A stretch of 20,891 bases of DNA from Chloroflexota bacterium (GTDB lineage Bacteria; Chloroflexota; Dormibacteria; CF-121): positions 1-20,891 of the forward strand of contig VBFX01000218.1 in assembly GCA_005889395.1 (NCBI GenBank), in the 5' to 3' direction. Made by a program: the position numbers and the translations under genes. Shown in pieces: positions 13,358 through 20,866 of this stretch (position 1 is its first letter; each line of letters begins with the position of its first letter). Under the pieces are notes generated by a model. That model worked only from the letters and a program-made list of their open reading frames with translations. It was not told where the DNA came from and ran no database searches.

Positions 13358-14396
13358 CCCGGTCTCCGAGGTCGATGCGAGGCGGCGGGAACCGCTCGAG
13401 CACGCGCTTGACGATCGTCTCGGCGTTGACGCCCGACGCGATCCCCTCGTAGGTCAGGACTAGCCGGTGACGGATCACCTCGGGGGCAACTTCGCTCAGG
13501 TCGTGGGGGAGGACATAGGAACGCCCGCGCATGAAGGCGAGCGCCCGGCCGGCGGCCACCAGGTTGATGGACGCGCGTGGGCTCGCGCCGTAGGCGATCG
13601 CGGGGGCGAGGTCCTCGAGGCCTTTGACCTTCCCGGGGCGGCTCGCGTAGGCGAGCGTGGCGGCATAGGTGCGCACCGCGGGATCGACGTAGACCTCGGC
13701 CACCGACTGTTGCATCTCCTTGAGCTGATCGAGCGTGACCACCTGGCGGAGCTCGATCGCCGGGCCGGTGATCCGCTCCACGACGACCACCTCTTCCTGG
13801 AACGAGGGGTAATCGACGAGGACCTTCAACATGAAACGGTCGAGTTGGGCTTCGGGGAGCGGGTAGGTTCCGTCGGTCTCGATCGGGTTCTCGGTCGCGA
13901 GCACGACGAACGGCTCGGGAAGTGGATGGGTGTCCTTGCCAATCGTCACCTGGCGTTCCTGCATCGCCTCCAGAAGAGCCGATTGCACCTTGGCGGGAGC
14001 GCGGTTAATCTCGTCGGCCAGCAACAGGTTGCAGAACACCGGGCCGAGCTCGGTCGAGAAGTCGCCACGGCCGGGGTTGTAGATACGGGTGCCGATGAGA
14101 TCAGCGGGGACGAGGTCGGGGGTGAACTGGATCCGGCCCGCCGCGCCGCCGATCACCTGGGCGAAGGCCTTGACGGTGACGGTCTTGGCGAGCCCGGGCA
14201 CGCCTTCGAGCAGAACGTGGCCGCCGGACAGCAGGGCGATCAACAGGCGCTCGAGGAGCCGGTCCTGGCCCACGATCAGGCGCTTGACCTCGAACAGGAT
14301 CTGCTCGATGGGCGCGGGGACGCGCGCGGCGAGGTCGCGGGCCGTGTCGGTCGGGCTCGTGGCTTGCTCGCGAGCGATAAGCGATCGATTGATCAT
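13347..14396 (-). CDS. MoxR-family AAA+ ATPase
   Basis: This 349-residue protein is a complete MoxR ATPase. It has Walker A GVPGLAKT (65-72), Walker B LLLADEINRAP (124-134), sensor 1 VLATENP (165-171) and the family block GTYPLPEAQLDRFML (176-190), followed by the helical lid domain. MoxR ATPases are hexameric chaperones that help mature or activate protein complexes and commonly act with VWA-domain partners. The start is ATG 14396, preceded by GGAGGA with 4-5 bases of spacing; an in-frame ATG at 14408 overlaps that ribosome-binding site and is less likely. It is first in the operon, with coding overlaps into DUF58 (11 bases) and then VWA (4 bases). It is divergent from the Rid-family gene, and the two share a short promoter region. 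Confidence 0.93.
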   Translation of the reverse strand: MINRSLIAREQATSPTDTARDLAARVPAPIEQILFEVKRLIVGQDRLLERLLIALLSGGHVLLEGVPGLAKTVTVKAFAQVIGGAAGRIQFTPDLVPADLIGTRIYNPGRGDFSTELGPVFCNLLLADEINRAPAKVQSALLEAMQERQVTIGKDTHPLPEPFVVLATENPIETDGTYPLPEAQLDRFMLKVLVDYPSFQEEVVVVERITGPAIELRQVVTLDQLKEMQQSVAEVYVDPAVRTYAATLAYASRPGKVKGLEDLAPAIAYGASPRASINLVAAGRALAFMRGRSYVLPHDLSEVAPEVIRHRLVLTYEGIASGVNAETIVKRVLERFPPPRIDLGDRVAS

Positions 14397-14475
14397 GAGA
14401 TCCTCCATGCCATGACAGTCCTCCGATTGAACCTCGTCGAGATGAGTCCATTCTGAGCCTCAGGTGAGGAATATC

Positions 14476-14481
14476 TAAGAT
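14476..14481 (+). promoter_or_regulatory. -10 box of a likely leaderless Rid-family transcript
   Basis: TAAGAT sits exactly 6 bases before the ATG at 14488, which places the transcription start at or next to the A of the start codon. There is no Shine-Dalgarno sequence. The surrounding ATCTAAGAT is a 9-base palindrome, so it might also serve the divergent MoxR operon. Confidence 0.55.
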
Positions 14482-14487
14482 TGGCGG

Positions 14488-14892
14488 ATGGGCGTGCAGC
14501 GGCTCACGCCGGAGGGACTCTTCAAACCCACGGCCTATTCGCAGGTCGTGGTGGCGACCGGACGCCGTTTGGTCTTCGTCTCCGGCCAGGTCTCGATGGA
14601 TGCCGACGGCACGCTGGTCGCGCCGGGCGATTTCGCCGGCCAGGCCCGGCAGGTGTACGCGAACCTGCGCACCGCCCTCGAGGGCGCCGGCGCTAAACCG
14701 GCGGACGTCGTCAAGCTCACCACCTACGTGGTCAGGTACACCCCGGAGCTCCGGCCATTGCTCGCTGAGGCGCGCGCCGCGATCTTCAATCCGGCGGCCT
14801 TACCCGCCTCCACGCTGGTCGGCGTCCAGGCGCTGGCGGAGCCGGGCTACTTGATCGAAGTCGAAGCCATCGCCGTCACGGAGCTGGGCTGA
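14488..14892 (+). CDS. Rid-family (YjgF/YER057c/UK114) protein lacking the catalytic arginine
   Basis: This 134-residue protein has the chorismate-mutase-like Rid fold: YSQVVVATGRRLVFVSGQVS (17-36), the helix QARQVYANLRTALEGAGAKP (52-71), DVVKLTTYVV (73-82) and IEVEAIAV (123-130) at the end. True RidA enamine/imine deaminases have an Arg in a PARxxV context; here the same place reads PASTLVGV (106-113), with Ser108 instead of Arg. It therefore belongs to one of the Rid groups without that residue, whose activity is not established. The start is ATG 14488, with a -10 box 6 bases before. It is followed 50 bases later by an ABC exporter with its own likely promoter. Confidence 0.88.
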   Translation: MGVQRLTPEGLFKPTAYSQVVVATGRRLVFVSGQVSMDADGTLVAPGDFAGQARQVYANLRTALEGAGAKPADVVKLTTYVVRYTPELRPLLAEARAAIFNPAALPASTLVGVQALAEPGYLIEVEAIAVTELG

Positions 14893-14930
14893 CCGGCGCT
14901 TCGGAAACCGATCGCCAGCCGAGGGTGCGG

Positions 14931-14936
14931 TAGGGT
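14931..14936 (+). promoter_or_regulatory. -10 box of a likely leaderless ABC exporter transcript
   Basis: TAGGGT sits exactly 6 bases before the GTG at 14943, the same spacing as for the Rid gene. No Shine-Dalgarno sequence or clear -35 box is present. Confidence 0.45.
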
Positions 14937-14942
14937 AGCGCC

Positions 14943-17027
14943 GTGGGAATGATGCCGCCGGGACACGGCGGGCCGTCGATGTTCTGGATGTGGGGCCGCG
15001 GGCGTCCCAAGATTGCGGACAGCGGTCCAGCCAACAGCGGCCTCACGGGCGACCCGGTCATCGAGGAGCCGCAACAGCCAGAGGGGCCGAAGGACCTTCG
15101 GGGGCGCTGGCGCAACCTCAAGCAGTCCGTCCGTGGCACCGCGGCCGCACTCCCCCGCGTCATTCGGCTGGTCTGGGACGCCAGTCCGGCCATCACCACC
15201 GGCCTGTTCGCCGTGACGGTGATCGCCGGAGTCATTCCGGCGATCTCCGCATACATGTCGAAGCTGCTCGTCAACGCGGTCGTACTCGGGATCGAAGTGC
15301 ACAATCACCCGAACACGGTCGCCGATGCCGTCCGCTTCGACTTCGGACCGATCCGCACCCCGGTCTTCACGACAGTCAACGGGATCATCTTCATCGCCGT
15401 TCTGCAGTTGCTGATCTTCGCCCTGATCGCCTTTCTCAGCACGGCCCGCAACATCACCCAGCAACTCCTGCAGAACGCGGTGTCGATGCGCATCCAGTTG
15501 ATGGTGATGGAGAAGGCGGCGTCGCTCGACCTAGCGTTTTATGAGGACCCGGCGTCCTACGACCTGCTGCGGCGCGCCCAGACCGATTCCATCAACCGCC
15601 CCGTGCTGATGATCTCGACCGCCTTCGGGCTGGTGCAGACGGCGCTGACGTTTGTGACGATGATCGCGCTGCTCGTCGTCGTCAGCCCGCTCCTCGCCCT
15701 GCTCGCGCTCCTCTCCCCCGTTCCTGCCTTCATCGCCGACACCCGGTACGGATGGCGCGGCTACAACATCGCACGCTGGGGCTCGCGGTTGCTGCGCCGG
15801 ATGAACTACCTCGTCACCCTGTTGACCACGGACAGCTACGCCAAGGAGGTCAAGCTATTCGGGCTCGGACGCTACTTTATCGACCGCTACCGGCTCATCG
15901 GCAATGCCTACTACGGCAGGCAGCGCCGGCAGGTGGTGCGGCGTTACCTGGTTGGTTTTCTCTGGGGCAACCTCAGCACGATCGCCACCTCCGTGACGTA
16001 TCTGTATGTCGCGCTCCAGGCGATCATCGGCAAGCTCACGCTCGGCGACCTCACGCTCTACACGACCGCGGCGCAGTCGGTGCAGAACTCGATCCAGGGC
16101 ATCCTCGGCGGCTTCTCCGGGATGTACGAGCACAACCTTTATCTGAGCAACCTCTTCGAGCTGATGGAGACGACGAGTGCGCTCCCCGCTCCCGCCAAAC
16201 CCGTCCCGGTTCCCAACCCCGTCCGGGGTGAGATCAGATTCGACCACGTGAGCTTCGCGTACCCGGGCGCGGCCGAGAATGCGCTGACGGAGCTGAGCTT
16301 CACCGTCGACGCCGGTGAGACGATCGCGATCGTCGGCCGCAACGGCGCCGGCAAGACCACGCTCTTCAAGTTGATCTGCCGCCTCTACGATCCGACCGAC
16401 GGCCGCATCCTGATCGATGGCATCGACATTCGCGACGTGGAACCGGCCGAGCTGCGCGCCCAGATCGGCGGCATGTTCCAGGACTACGTGACCTACCAGG
16501 CGACCGCGGCGGAGAACATCGGGCTTGGGCACCTCGATGCGATCGCCGACCGCGAGGCGATTCTGAAAGCCAGCCGGCAGGCCGGGTCCGATGGTCTGAT
16601 CGCGGGTCTTCCCCAGGGCTACGAAACAGCGCTCGGAAAGTGGTTCGATGCCGGCGTCAACCTCTCAGGCGGCGAGTGGCAGAAGGTTGCGCTGGCGCGC
16701 GCCTTCATGCGCGATGCGCGCATCCTCCTGCTGGATGAGCCGACCTCCGCGCTCGACGCCCAGGCGGAGTACGAGCTCTTCGAACGGATCCATTCGCTGA
16801 CCCGGGGCCGCACCGCGGTCTACATCTCGCACCGTTTCTCGACCGTCCGCCGCGCCGATCGGATTCTGTTCCTGGAGCACGGCCGGCTCGTCGAACAGGG
16901 AACGCACGAGCAGTTGATGCGACTCAACGGCCGTTATGCGCGCCTGTTCCGGCTGCAGGCCTCCGCCTACACCGGGGAGGACGTGCTTCCCGAGGATGTT
17001 GACCTGGACATCGCGCCGACCGCGTGA
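14943..17027 (+). CDS. ABC-type exporter, fused membrane and ATPase domains
   Basis: This 694-residue half-transporter has a Gly/Pro-rich N-terminal tail (MMPPGHGGPSMFWMWGRGRP near the start), a six-span membrane domain at about 85-395 and a C-terminal ATPase. The ATPase has Walker A GRNGAGKT (465-472), signature LSGGEWQ (574-580), Walker B ILLLDEP (594-600) and the switch His630 in ISHRFST. The membrane domain motif DLAFYEDPASYDLLRRAQ (196-213) is typical of MdlB/MsbA-like exporters. It would work as a homodimer at the inner membrane; the substrate is not predictable. The start is GTG 14943. Its stop overlaps the DMT permease start by 4 bases (GTGA), so the two are one transcription unit. 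The acidic C-terminal tail (GEDVLPEDVDLDI) is unusual but not domain-like. Confidence 0.93.
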   Translation: MGMMPPGHGGPSMFWMWGRGRPKIADSGPANSGLTGDPVIEEPQQPEGPKDLRGRWRNLKQSVRGTAAALPRVIRLVWDASPAITTGLFAVTVIAGVIPAISAYMSKLLVNAVVLGIEVHNHPNTVADAVRFDFGPIRTPVFTTVNGIIFIAVLQLLIFALIAFLSTARNITQQLLQNAVSMRIQLMVMEKAASLDLAFYEDPASYDLLRRAQTDSINRPVLMISTAFGLVQTALTFVTMIALLVVVSPLLALLALLSPVPAFIADTRYGWRGYNIARWGSRLLRRMNYLVTLLTTDSYAKEVKLFGLGRYFIDRYRLIGNAYYGRQRRQVVRRYLVGFLWGNLSTIATSVTYLYVALQAIIGKLTLGDLTLYTTAAQSVQNSIQGILGGFSGMYEHNLYLSNLFELMETTSALPAPAKPVPVPNPVRGEIRFDHVSFAYPGAAENALTELSFTVDAGETIAIVGRNGAGKTTLFKLICRLYDPTDGRILIDGIDIRDVEPAELRAQIGGMFQDYVTYQATAAENIGLGHLDAIADREAILKASRQAGSDGLIAGLPQGYETALGKWFDAGVNLSGGEWQKVALARAFMRDARILLLDEPTSALDAQAEYELFERIHSLTRGRTAVYISHRFSTVRRADRILFLEHGRLVEQGTHEQLMRLNGRYARLFRLQASAYTGEDVLPEDVDLDIAPTA

Positions 17028-17968
17028 CCCGGCGCGGATGGGCCCTGTTTGCGGCCATGGCCGTGATCTGGGGTATCCCCTACCTGCTGATCAAGGTAGC
17101 CGTGGGCGAGCTCACGCCGGCCAGCCTGGTCTTTCTGAGGACGGCGATCGGCGCCGCGTTGCTGCTGCCCGTCGCCGCCGCCCGCGGCTGGCTCACCCCG
17201 CTACTTTCCTACTGGCGCTGGGTGCTCGTCTACACCATCGTGGAAGTTTCGCTGCCCTGGTTTCTGCTCGCCGATGGCGAGCGCCGTCTTTCCAGTTCGC
17301 TGACCGGACTGATGATCGCCGCCGTCCCTCTGCTGGCCGCCGTGCTCCAGTTACTGACTCGCGGCGACGAGCGCACGGACCGGCGCCGGGTTGCCGGCTT
17401 ATTGGTCGGTTTCGTCGGTGTCGCCGTGCTGGTGGGCCTCAACGTGTCCTTCAAGGACCTTCGGGCGGTCGGTGAGGTGGGCCTCGTCGCTCTCGGCTAC
17501 GCGGCCGGGCCGCTCATCATCGCCCGCCGTCTTCCCAGCCTGCCGGCCGTCGGGGTGGTCGCCGCATCATTGGTGCTGACCGCGCTGCTCTATGCCCCGG
17601 TCGCGATCCCGCAACTGCCGAGCGCGCTGCCGTCGAGCCAGGTACTGCTCGCCGTCCTGACCCTCGCGGTGGTGTGCACGGCGCTCGGCTTCCTGCTGTT
17701 CTTCGCCTTGATCACCGAAGTCGGCCCGGTCAGGGCCACCGTGATCACGTACTTCAACCCGGCGGTCGCCCTGCTGCTGGGCGTGGTCTTGCTCCACGAA
17801 CCCTTTACCGTGGGCGCGGTCGTCGGTTTCTCGCTGATCCTGGCGGGGTCGGTGCTGGCGACGAGGCGGACTAGTGCGCTCGCTGGCTCCGCGCCTGTCC
17901 CATCATCGACGGCTTGGGGAGCTGTAGCACGGTATAGACGCGCGCGGCAGCGCCGATCCCAAGGATGA
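17024..17968 (+). CDS. EamA/DMT-family permease
   Basis: This protein of 314 residues has about ten hydrophobic spans in two repeated halves of the EamA (drug/metabolite transporter) type. WGIPYLLIKVAVGELTPASL (15-34) starts the first repeat and VITYFNPAVALLLGVVLLHE (240-259) is the conserved end of the second. Such permeases export amino acids, metabolites or drugs; the substrate is unknown. GTG 17024 overlaps the exporter's stop by 4 bases and indicates coupled translation. After LATRR near residue 285 comes a polar tail of about 30 residues encoded opposite the end of the convergent small membrane gene (98-base overlap). The tail is probably not part of the family and may reflect loss of an earlier stop. 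Confidence 0.85.
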   Translation: MTRRGWALFAAMAVIWGIPYLLIKVAVGELTPASLVFLRTAIGAALLLPVAAARGWLTPLLSYWRWVLVYTIVEVSLPWFLLADGERRLSSSLTGLMIAAVPLLAAVLQLLTRGDERTDRRRVAGLLVGFVGVAVLVGLNVSFKDLRAVGEVGLVALGYAAGPLIIARRLPSLPAVGVVAASLVLTALLYAPVAIPQLPSALPSSQVLLAVLTLAVVCTALGFLLFFALITEVGPVRATVITYFNPAVALLLGVVLLHEPFTVGAVVGFSLILAGSVLATRRTSALAGSAPVPSSTAWGAVARYRRARQRRSQG

Positions 17969-18245
17969 GGAAGATCGCAGCCAGGACGAAGAGCGCGATG
18001 AACGCCAGGCGATTCGCGGCGTACACCGTGAGGTAGAGGACCGCGGCTACCGCCCAGAAGGCAGCCACGGCCGCGGCGAGCCGCGCCCAGACCGGCACCG
18101 CTGTCTTAAAGCGCTGGTCCGTTCCGAGATTGAGCGGAATGCGCGCCGCCCACGACGGCTTGACGGCCCAGACCCAGGCGAGGAGCGCCCAGAAGACGAC
18201 ATTGAGGATGGCGAAGATGCTCAGCACAACACGAAGGAAGGTCAT
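17871..18245 (-). CDS. Small membrane protein of unknown function
   Basis: I do not recognise this 124-residue protein. It has three hydrophobic spans at about 5-28, 55-77 and 79-103, with a polar loop between the first two (SWAARIPLNLGTDQRFKTAV, 31-50) and a basic polar tail. The composition is that of a real inner-membrane protein, and the frame is open without alternative. It starts at ATG 18245; no Shine-Dalgarno sequence is seen, and TAACGT lies 9 bases upstream. It is divergent from the DUF2461 gene and convergent with the DMT permease, whose 3' end it overlaps by 98 bases. One of the two tails is probably dispensable. Confidence 0.65.
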   Translation of the reverse strand: MTFLRVVLSIFAILNVVFWALLAWVWAVKPSWAARIPLNLGTDQRFKTAVPVWARLAAAVAAFWAVAAVLYLTVYAANRLAFIALFVLAAIFLILGIGAAARVYTVLQLPKPSMMGQARSQRAH

Positions 18246-18305
18246 AGCAGTGAAACGTTACGATCGAGCTAAAACCTGCGGCGTGATTTGACGGAGGAGG
18301 GAGCC

Positions 18306-19001
18306 ATGAAGAGTGCGGCGAACACGGCGGTTCGAACTCGTTTTGCCGGGTGGCCCAAGCCGGCGTTAGTGTTCTTTCACGGCCTGAAGCGTGACAACAG
18401 CAAGGCCTACTTCGAGGCGCACCGGCAGGTCTACGAGGAGCAGGTGCGCCAACCGATGGAGGCCCTGCTCGCCGAGATCGAACGGGACCTGGGGCCGGAC
18501 ATCGAGGTCAAGATCTTCCGCCTCAACCGCGATCTTCGCTTCACTCCCGACAAGCGCCCCTACAAGGAGCACCTGGGCGCCTACCTTTCCACCGCCGGGG
18601 CCGGTGGCCTCTACCTACAAATCTCCGACGACGGCCTGTACCTCGCCGTCGGCTCACACGAGATGGCGCCCGATCAGCTCAATCGCTTTCGCGATGCGGT
18701 CGCTGGAAAGGACGGCGAAAAGCTGGCGCGGATCGTCGCCGCCCTCGTCAAGGAGGGCTACCAGGTGACGGAGCCGAGCTTCAAGCGCGTCCCCCCGGGT
18801 TACGCGGCCGATCACCCACGCGGCGACCTCCTGCGCTGCAAGGGGCTGATGGCCAGCCGCAACTGGAAGCCCGGGGCCTGGCTGCAGACGGTCGAGGCGA
18901 AAGACCGGGTCCGGCAGGCGATCAAGGACAGCAAGCCGCTCACCAGCTGGCTCGACACGCAAGTCGGACCCAGCGGCCAACCCGCGCGGCCGATGCGCTG
19001 A
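18306..19001 (+). CDS. DUF2461 (TIGR02453) family protein
   Basis: This 231-residue protein matches the DUF2461 pattern: PALVFFHGLKRDNSKAYFEA (18-37), then HRQVYEEQVRQPMEALL, KIFRLNRDLRFTPDKRPYKE (67-86) and HLGAYLSTAG following, with SHEMAPDQLNRFRDAV in the middle. Its function is unknown; it is a widespread soluble cytoplasmic protein. The ATG at 18306 is chosen because GGAGGAGGG lies just upstream at normal spacing; an in-frame TTG at 18288 would lie upstream of that ribosome-binding site. It precedes the antiporter gene by 41 bases on the same strand and may share a transcript with it. Confidence 0.88.
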   Translation: MKSAANTAVRTRFAGWPKPALVFFHGLKRDNSKAYFEAHRQVYEEQVRQPMEALLAEIERDLGPDIEVKIFRLNRDLRFTPDKRPYKEHLGAYLSTAGAGGLYLQISDDGLYLAVGSHEMAPDQLNRFRDAVAGKDGEKLARIVAALVKEGYQVTEPSFKRVPPGYAADHPRGDLLRCKGLMASRNWKPGAWLQTVEAKDRVRQAIKDSKPLTSWLDTQVGPSGQPARPMR

Positions 19002-19042
19002 ACGGAGCCGGACTCACGCAGCACGACCGAGCGACTCGCTGA

Positions 19043-20200
19043 GTGGAGACGACCGCGCCCGCCATCTTCGAAATTGGTTTTGTCCTCCTGGTGGCGGCGA
19101 TCGCCGGTTGGCTCGCTCGTCGCGCGGGACTTCCCGCGGTGCTCGGCTACCTGGCGACCGGCCTGCTCGTCTCTCCCTTTACGCCCGGCTACGTCGCCGA
19201 CCGGCATCAGCTCCAGGTGTTTGCGGATGTCGGCGTCGTGCTCCTCCTCTTCGAAGTCGGCATCGAGCTCGACGTCGCCGAGCTCGGGAGGGAGCGCGGG
19301 AGCCTCTTCTGGACGGCGCCGCTCCAGACCGTCCTGACGGCGCTGGCGGGGGCGGCCGCGGGGCTTCTGCTCAAGCTTCCCCTGGCCGGCGCCGTCCTGC
19401 TCGGCCTCTGCCTCGCGTTCTCTTCCAGCGTCGTTGTGGTCAACATCACCCGCAGCCGGCGGCGCACGACCGATGCGGCGACCGACCACGTGCTGCTGGG
19501 CTGGAGCGTCTTGCAGGACGTGGCCGGCGTGACGCTGTCGATCATTGCCCTGATCGCGTTGCAGTTGCAGGCCACATCAGGGGTCGTCGCCGTCGAGCTG
19601 CTGCTGCTCTACGCGATCATCGTGGTGATCGCCACCGGACTCCTTCCGCGACTGCTCCGGCAGCTTCGCCAGGAACACGACCTCTTCCTCATCGTCTCGG
19701 TCGCGAGTGCCCTCGCGCTCGCCGGGCTGGGCGCGCGCTTCTTCGGCATGCCCCTTGCCCTGGCCGCCTTCGTCTCGGGGCTGGCCATCAGCGAGAGCCG
19801 CGAATCGACTGAGGCGCGGGAGCGGTTGCTGCCATTTCGCGATGTGTTCGCGGTGCTCTTCTTCGTCGCGATCGGCGCGCTGATCGATCCCGGTGCGCTG
19901 CTCAAGGGACTGGGGTGGCTCGGCCTCGTGCTCGCGCTGCTGGTGGTAGCCAAGGTTGCCCCTATCTATCTTCTTGCCAGGTTCGGGCGCCTTCCTGGCC
20001 GCCCGCGCCAGATCGCGACCGGCCTGGGCCAGATCGGCGAGTTCAGCTTTGTCCTCGCCACCATCGGCGTCACCCGCCAGGTGATCCCGCGCGAGCTGTA
20101 TGCGGCGATCCTGGCGGCCGTCGTCATCACGATCGCGGCCTCGACCCTACTCGTCCGGCTCGGCTACTCGCGGCCGCCGGCCGTCGGAACGAGGATCTAA
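19043..20200 (+). CDS. CPA2-type cation/proton antiporter (KefB/RosB-like) without regulatory domain
   Basis: This 385-residue membrane protein has 11-13 hydrophobic spans of the Na+/H+ exchanger fold. Family motifs are GYLATGLLVSP (35-45), LLLFEVGIELDVAEL (67-81), FSSSVVVV (126-133), WSVLQDVAGV (154-163, with the Gln-Asp pair of the ion site) and GLGQIGEFSFVLATIG in the third quarter-to-end region. It would exchange K+ or Na+ for protons. KefB/KefC proteins carry a C-terminal RCK (TrkA-N) domain; here the protein stops right after the membrane domain, so any gating must come from elsewhere. It starts at GTG 19043 with no clear Shine-Dalgarno sequence, so the start is less sure. Its TAA overlaps the convergent S4 gene by four bases. 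Confidence 0.9.
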   Translation: METTAPAIFEIGFVLLVAAIAGWLARRAGLPAVLGYLATGLLVSPFTPGYVADRHQLQVFADVGVVLLLFEVGIELDVAELGRERGSLFWTAPLQTVLTALAGAAAGLLLKLPLAGAVLLGLCLAFSSSVVVVNITRSRRRTTDAATDHVLLGWSVLQDVAGVTLSIIALIALQLQATSGVVAVELLLLYAIIVVIATGLLPRLLRQLRQEHDLFLIVSVASALALAGLGARFFGMPLALAAFVSGLAISESRESTEARERLLPFRDVFAVLFFVAIGALIDPGALLKGLGWLGLVLALLVVAKVAPIYLLARFGRLPGRPRQIATGLGQIGEFSFVLATIGVTRQVIPRELYAAILAAVVITIAASTLLVRLGYSRPPAVGTRI

Positions 20201-20832
20201 TACTTCGCGAAGTACTCGACGACGCGGTTCTCGTCTGCCGGCACGTCGATCTCGCTCCGTTGCGGCCGATGGGCCACCCTCCCGCTGAAGGCTTGCTGAT
20301 CGGCGTCAAGCCACGGCGGAACACGGAAACCAAGACTGATCGCTTCGCGGACGAGCGGCTCGATGGCGCTGTCGCGTTTGATCGAGATCGCCTCGCCTGG
20401 CCGGACTTCATAGGATGAGCGGTTAACGCGCTCGCCGTTGACCAGGACGTGGCCATGGCTCACGAATTGTCGAGCTTGGGCACGCGTGCCGGCGAATCCC
20501 AGACGGTAGACGACGTTGTCGAGGCGCTGCTCGAGTTGGCGCAGCAGTTCCTCACCGGTGGCCTCCGGCCGGCGACGGCTGGCATCGAAGTAGCGCCCCA
20601 GTTGTCCGGCGGCGACCCCGTAGAACCACTGCACCTTCTGCTTCTCTCGCAGCTGGAGGAGGTAGTCGGAATCCCGCTTGCGGCGACGGCCCTGTTGGGC
20701 GCGGCCCTGCTGGCCAGGCGGGTGAGGACGGCGGATGCGGCCGCTCTTACCCGCAACCTGGCGGGCCCCCTTCAGGCCGAGTTCGACGCCGGCTCGGCGA
20801 GAGAGTTTTTCGACGGGACGACGGGTAGCCAT
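20197..20832 (-). CDS. rpsD: Ribosomal protein S4, stand-alone gene
   Basis: This 211-residue protein is a full-length S4, a primary 16S rRNA-binding protein of the 30S body. PHPPGQQGRAQQGRRRKRDS (36-55) and DYLLQLREKQKVQWFYGV (56-73) match the N-terminal domain, and EQRLDNVVYRLGFAGTRAQA (101-120) with RQFVSHGHVLVNGERVN (121-137) is the S4 RNA-binding fold. No cysteine is present, so it is the zinc-free form. It is not next to rpsM, rpsK or rpoA, as it usually is in the alpha operon; instead it is a single gene convergent with an antiporter. ATG 20832 has a -10 box 6 bases before it, so the mRNA is probably leaderless, which would leave no room for the 5'-leader autoregulation known in other bacteria. 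It may be the only S4 or a second copy. Confidence 0.95.
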   Translation of the reverse strand: MATRRPVEKLSRRAGVELGLKGARQVAGKSGRIRRPHPPGQQGRAQQGRRRKRDSDYLLQLREKQKVQWFYGVAAGQLGRYFDASRRRPEATGEELLRQLEQRLDNVVYRLGFAGTRAQARQFVSHGHVLVNGERVNRSSYEVRPGEAISIKRDSAIEPLVREAISLGFRVPPWLDADQQAFSGRVAHRPQRSEIDVPADENRVVEYFAKY

Positions 20833-20838
20833 GCGGAA

Positions 20839-20866
20839 GCTATACCTCTATATGCGGCGCTCTCAA
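20839..20866 (-). promoter_or_regulatory. Likely promoter of the S4 gene
   Basis: On the minus strand TTGAGA (20866-20861) and TATAGC (20844-20839) are 16 bases apart and match the -35 and -10 consensus in 5 and 4 of 6 positions. The ATG follows the -10 box by 6 bases, so transcription should start at or next to the start codon. It has the clearest -35 box of the short-leader promoters in this window. Confidence 0.6.

Noticed and set aside
13467..14456. 329-codon plus-strand open frame
   Set aside because: It is antisense to the MoxR ATPase, which has all its ATPase motifs; it looks like a long shadow frame in GC-rich DNA.
14847..15464. 205-codon minus-strand open frame with Asp/Gly-rich composition
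   Set aside because: It is opposite the Rid gene end and the ABC exporter N-terminal region and has no family feature.
15855..16532. 225-codon minus-strand open frame
   Set aside because: It lies opposite the ABC exporter between its membrane domain and Walker region; the sense protein is clearly real.
20201..20214. Perfect 14-base palindrome TACTTCGCGAAGTA near the shared end of the antiporter and S4 genes
   Set aside because: It is explained by the codons for Tyr-Phe-Ala-Lys at the S4 C-terminus and gives only a short stem without T tracts; not convincing as a terminator.
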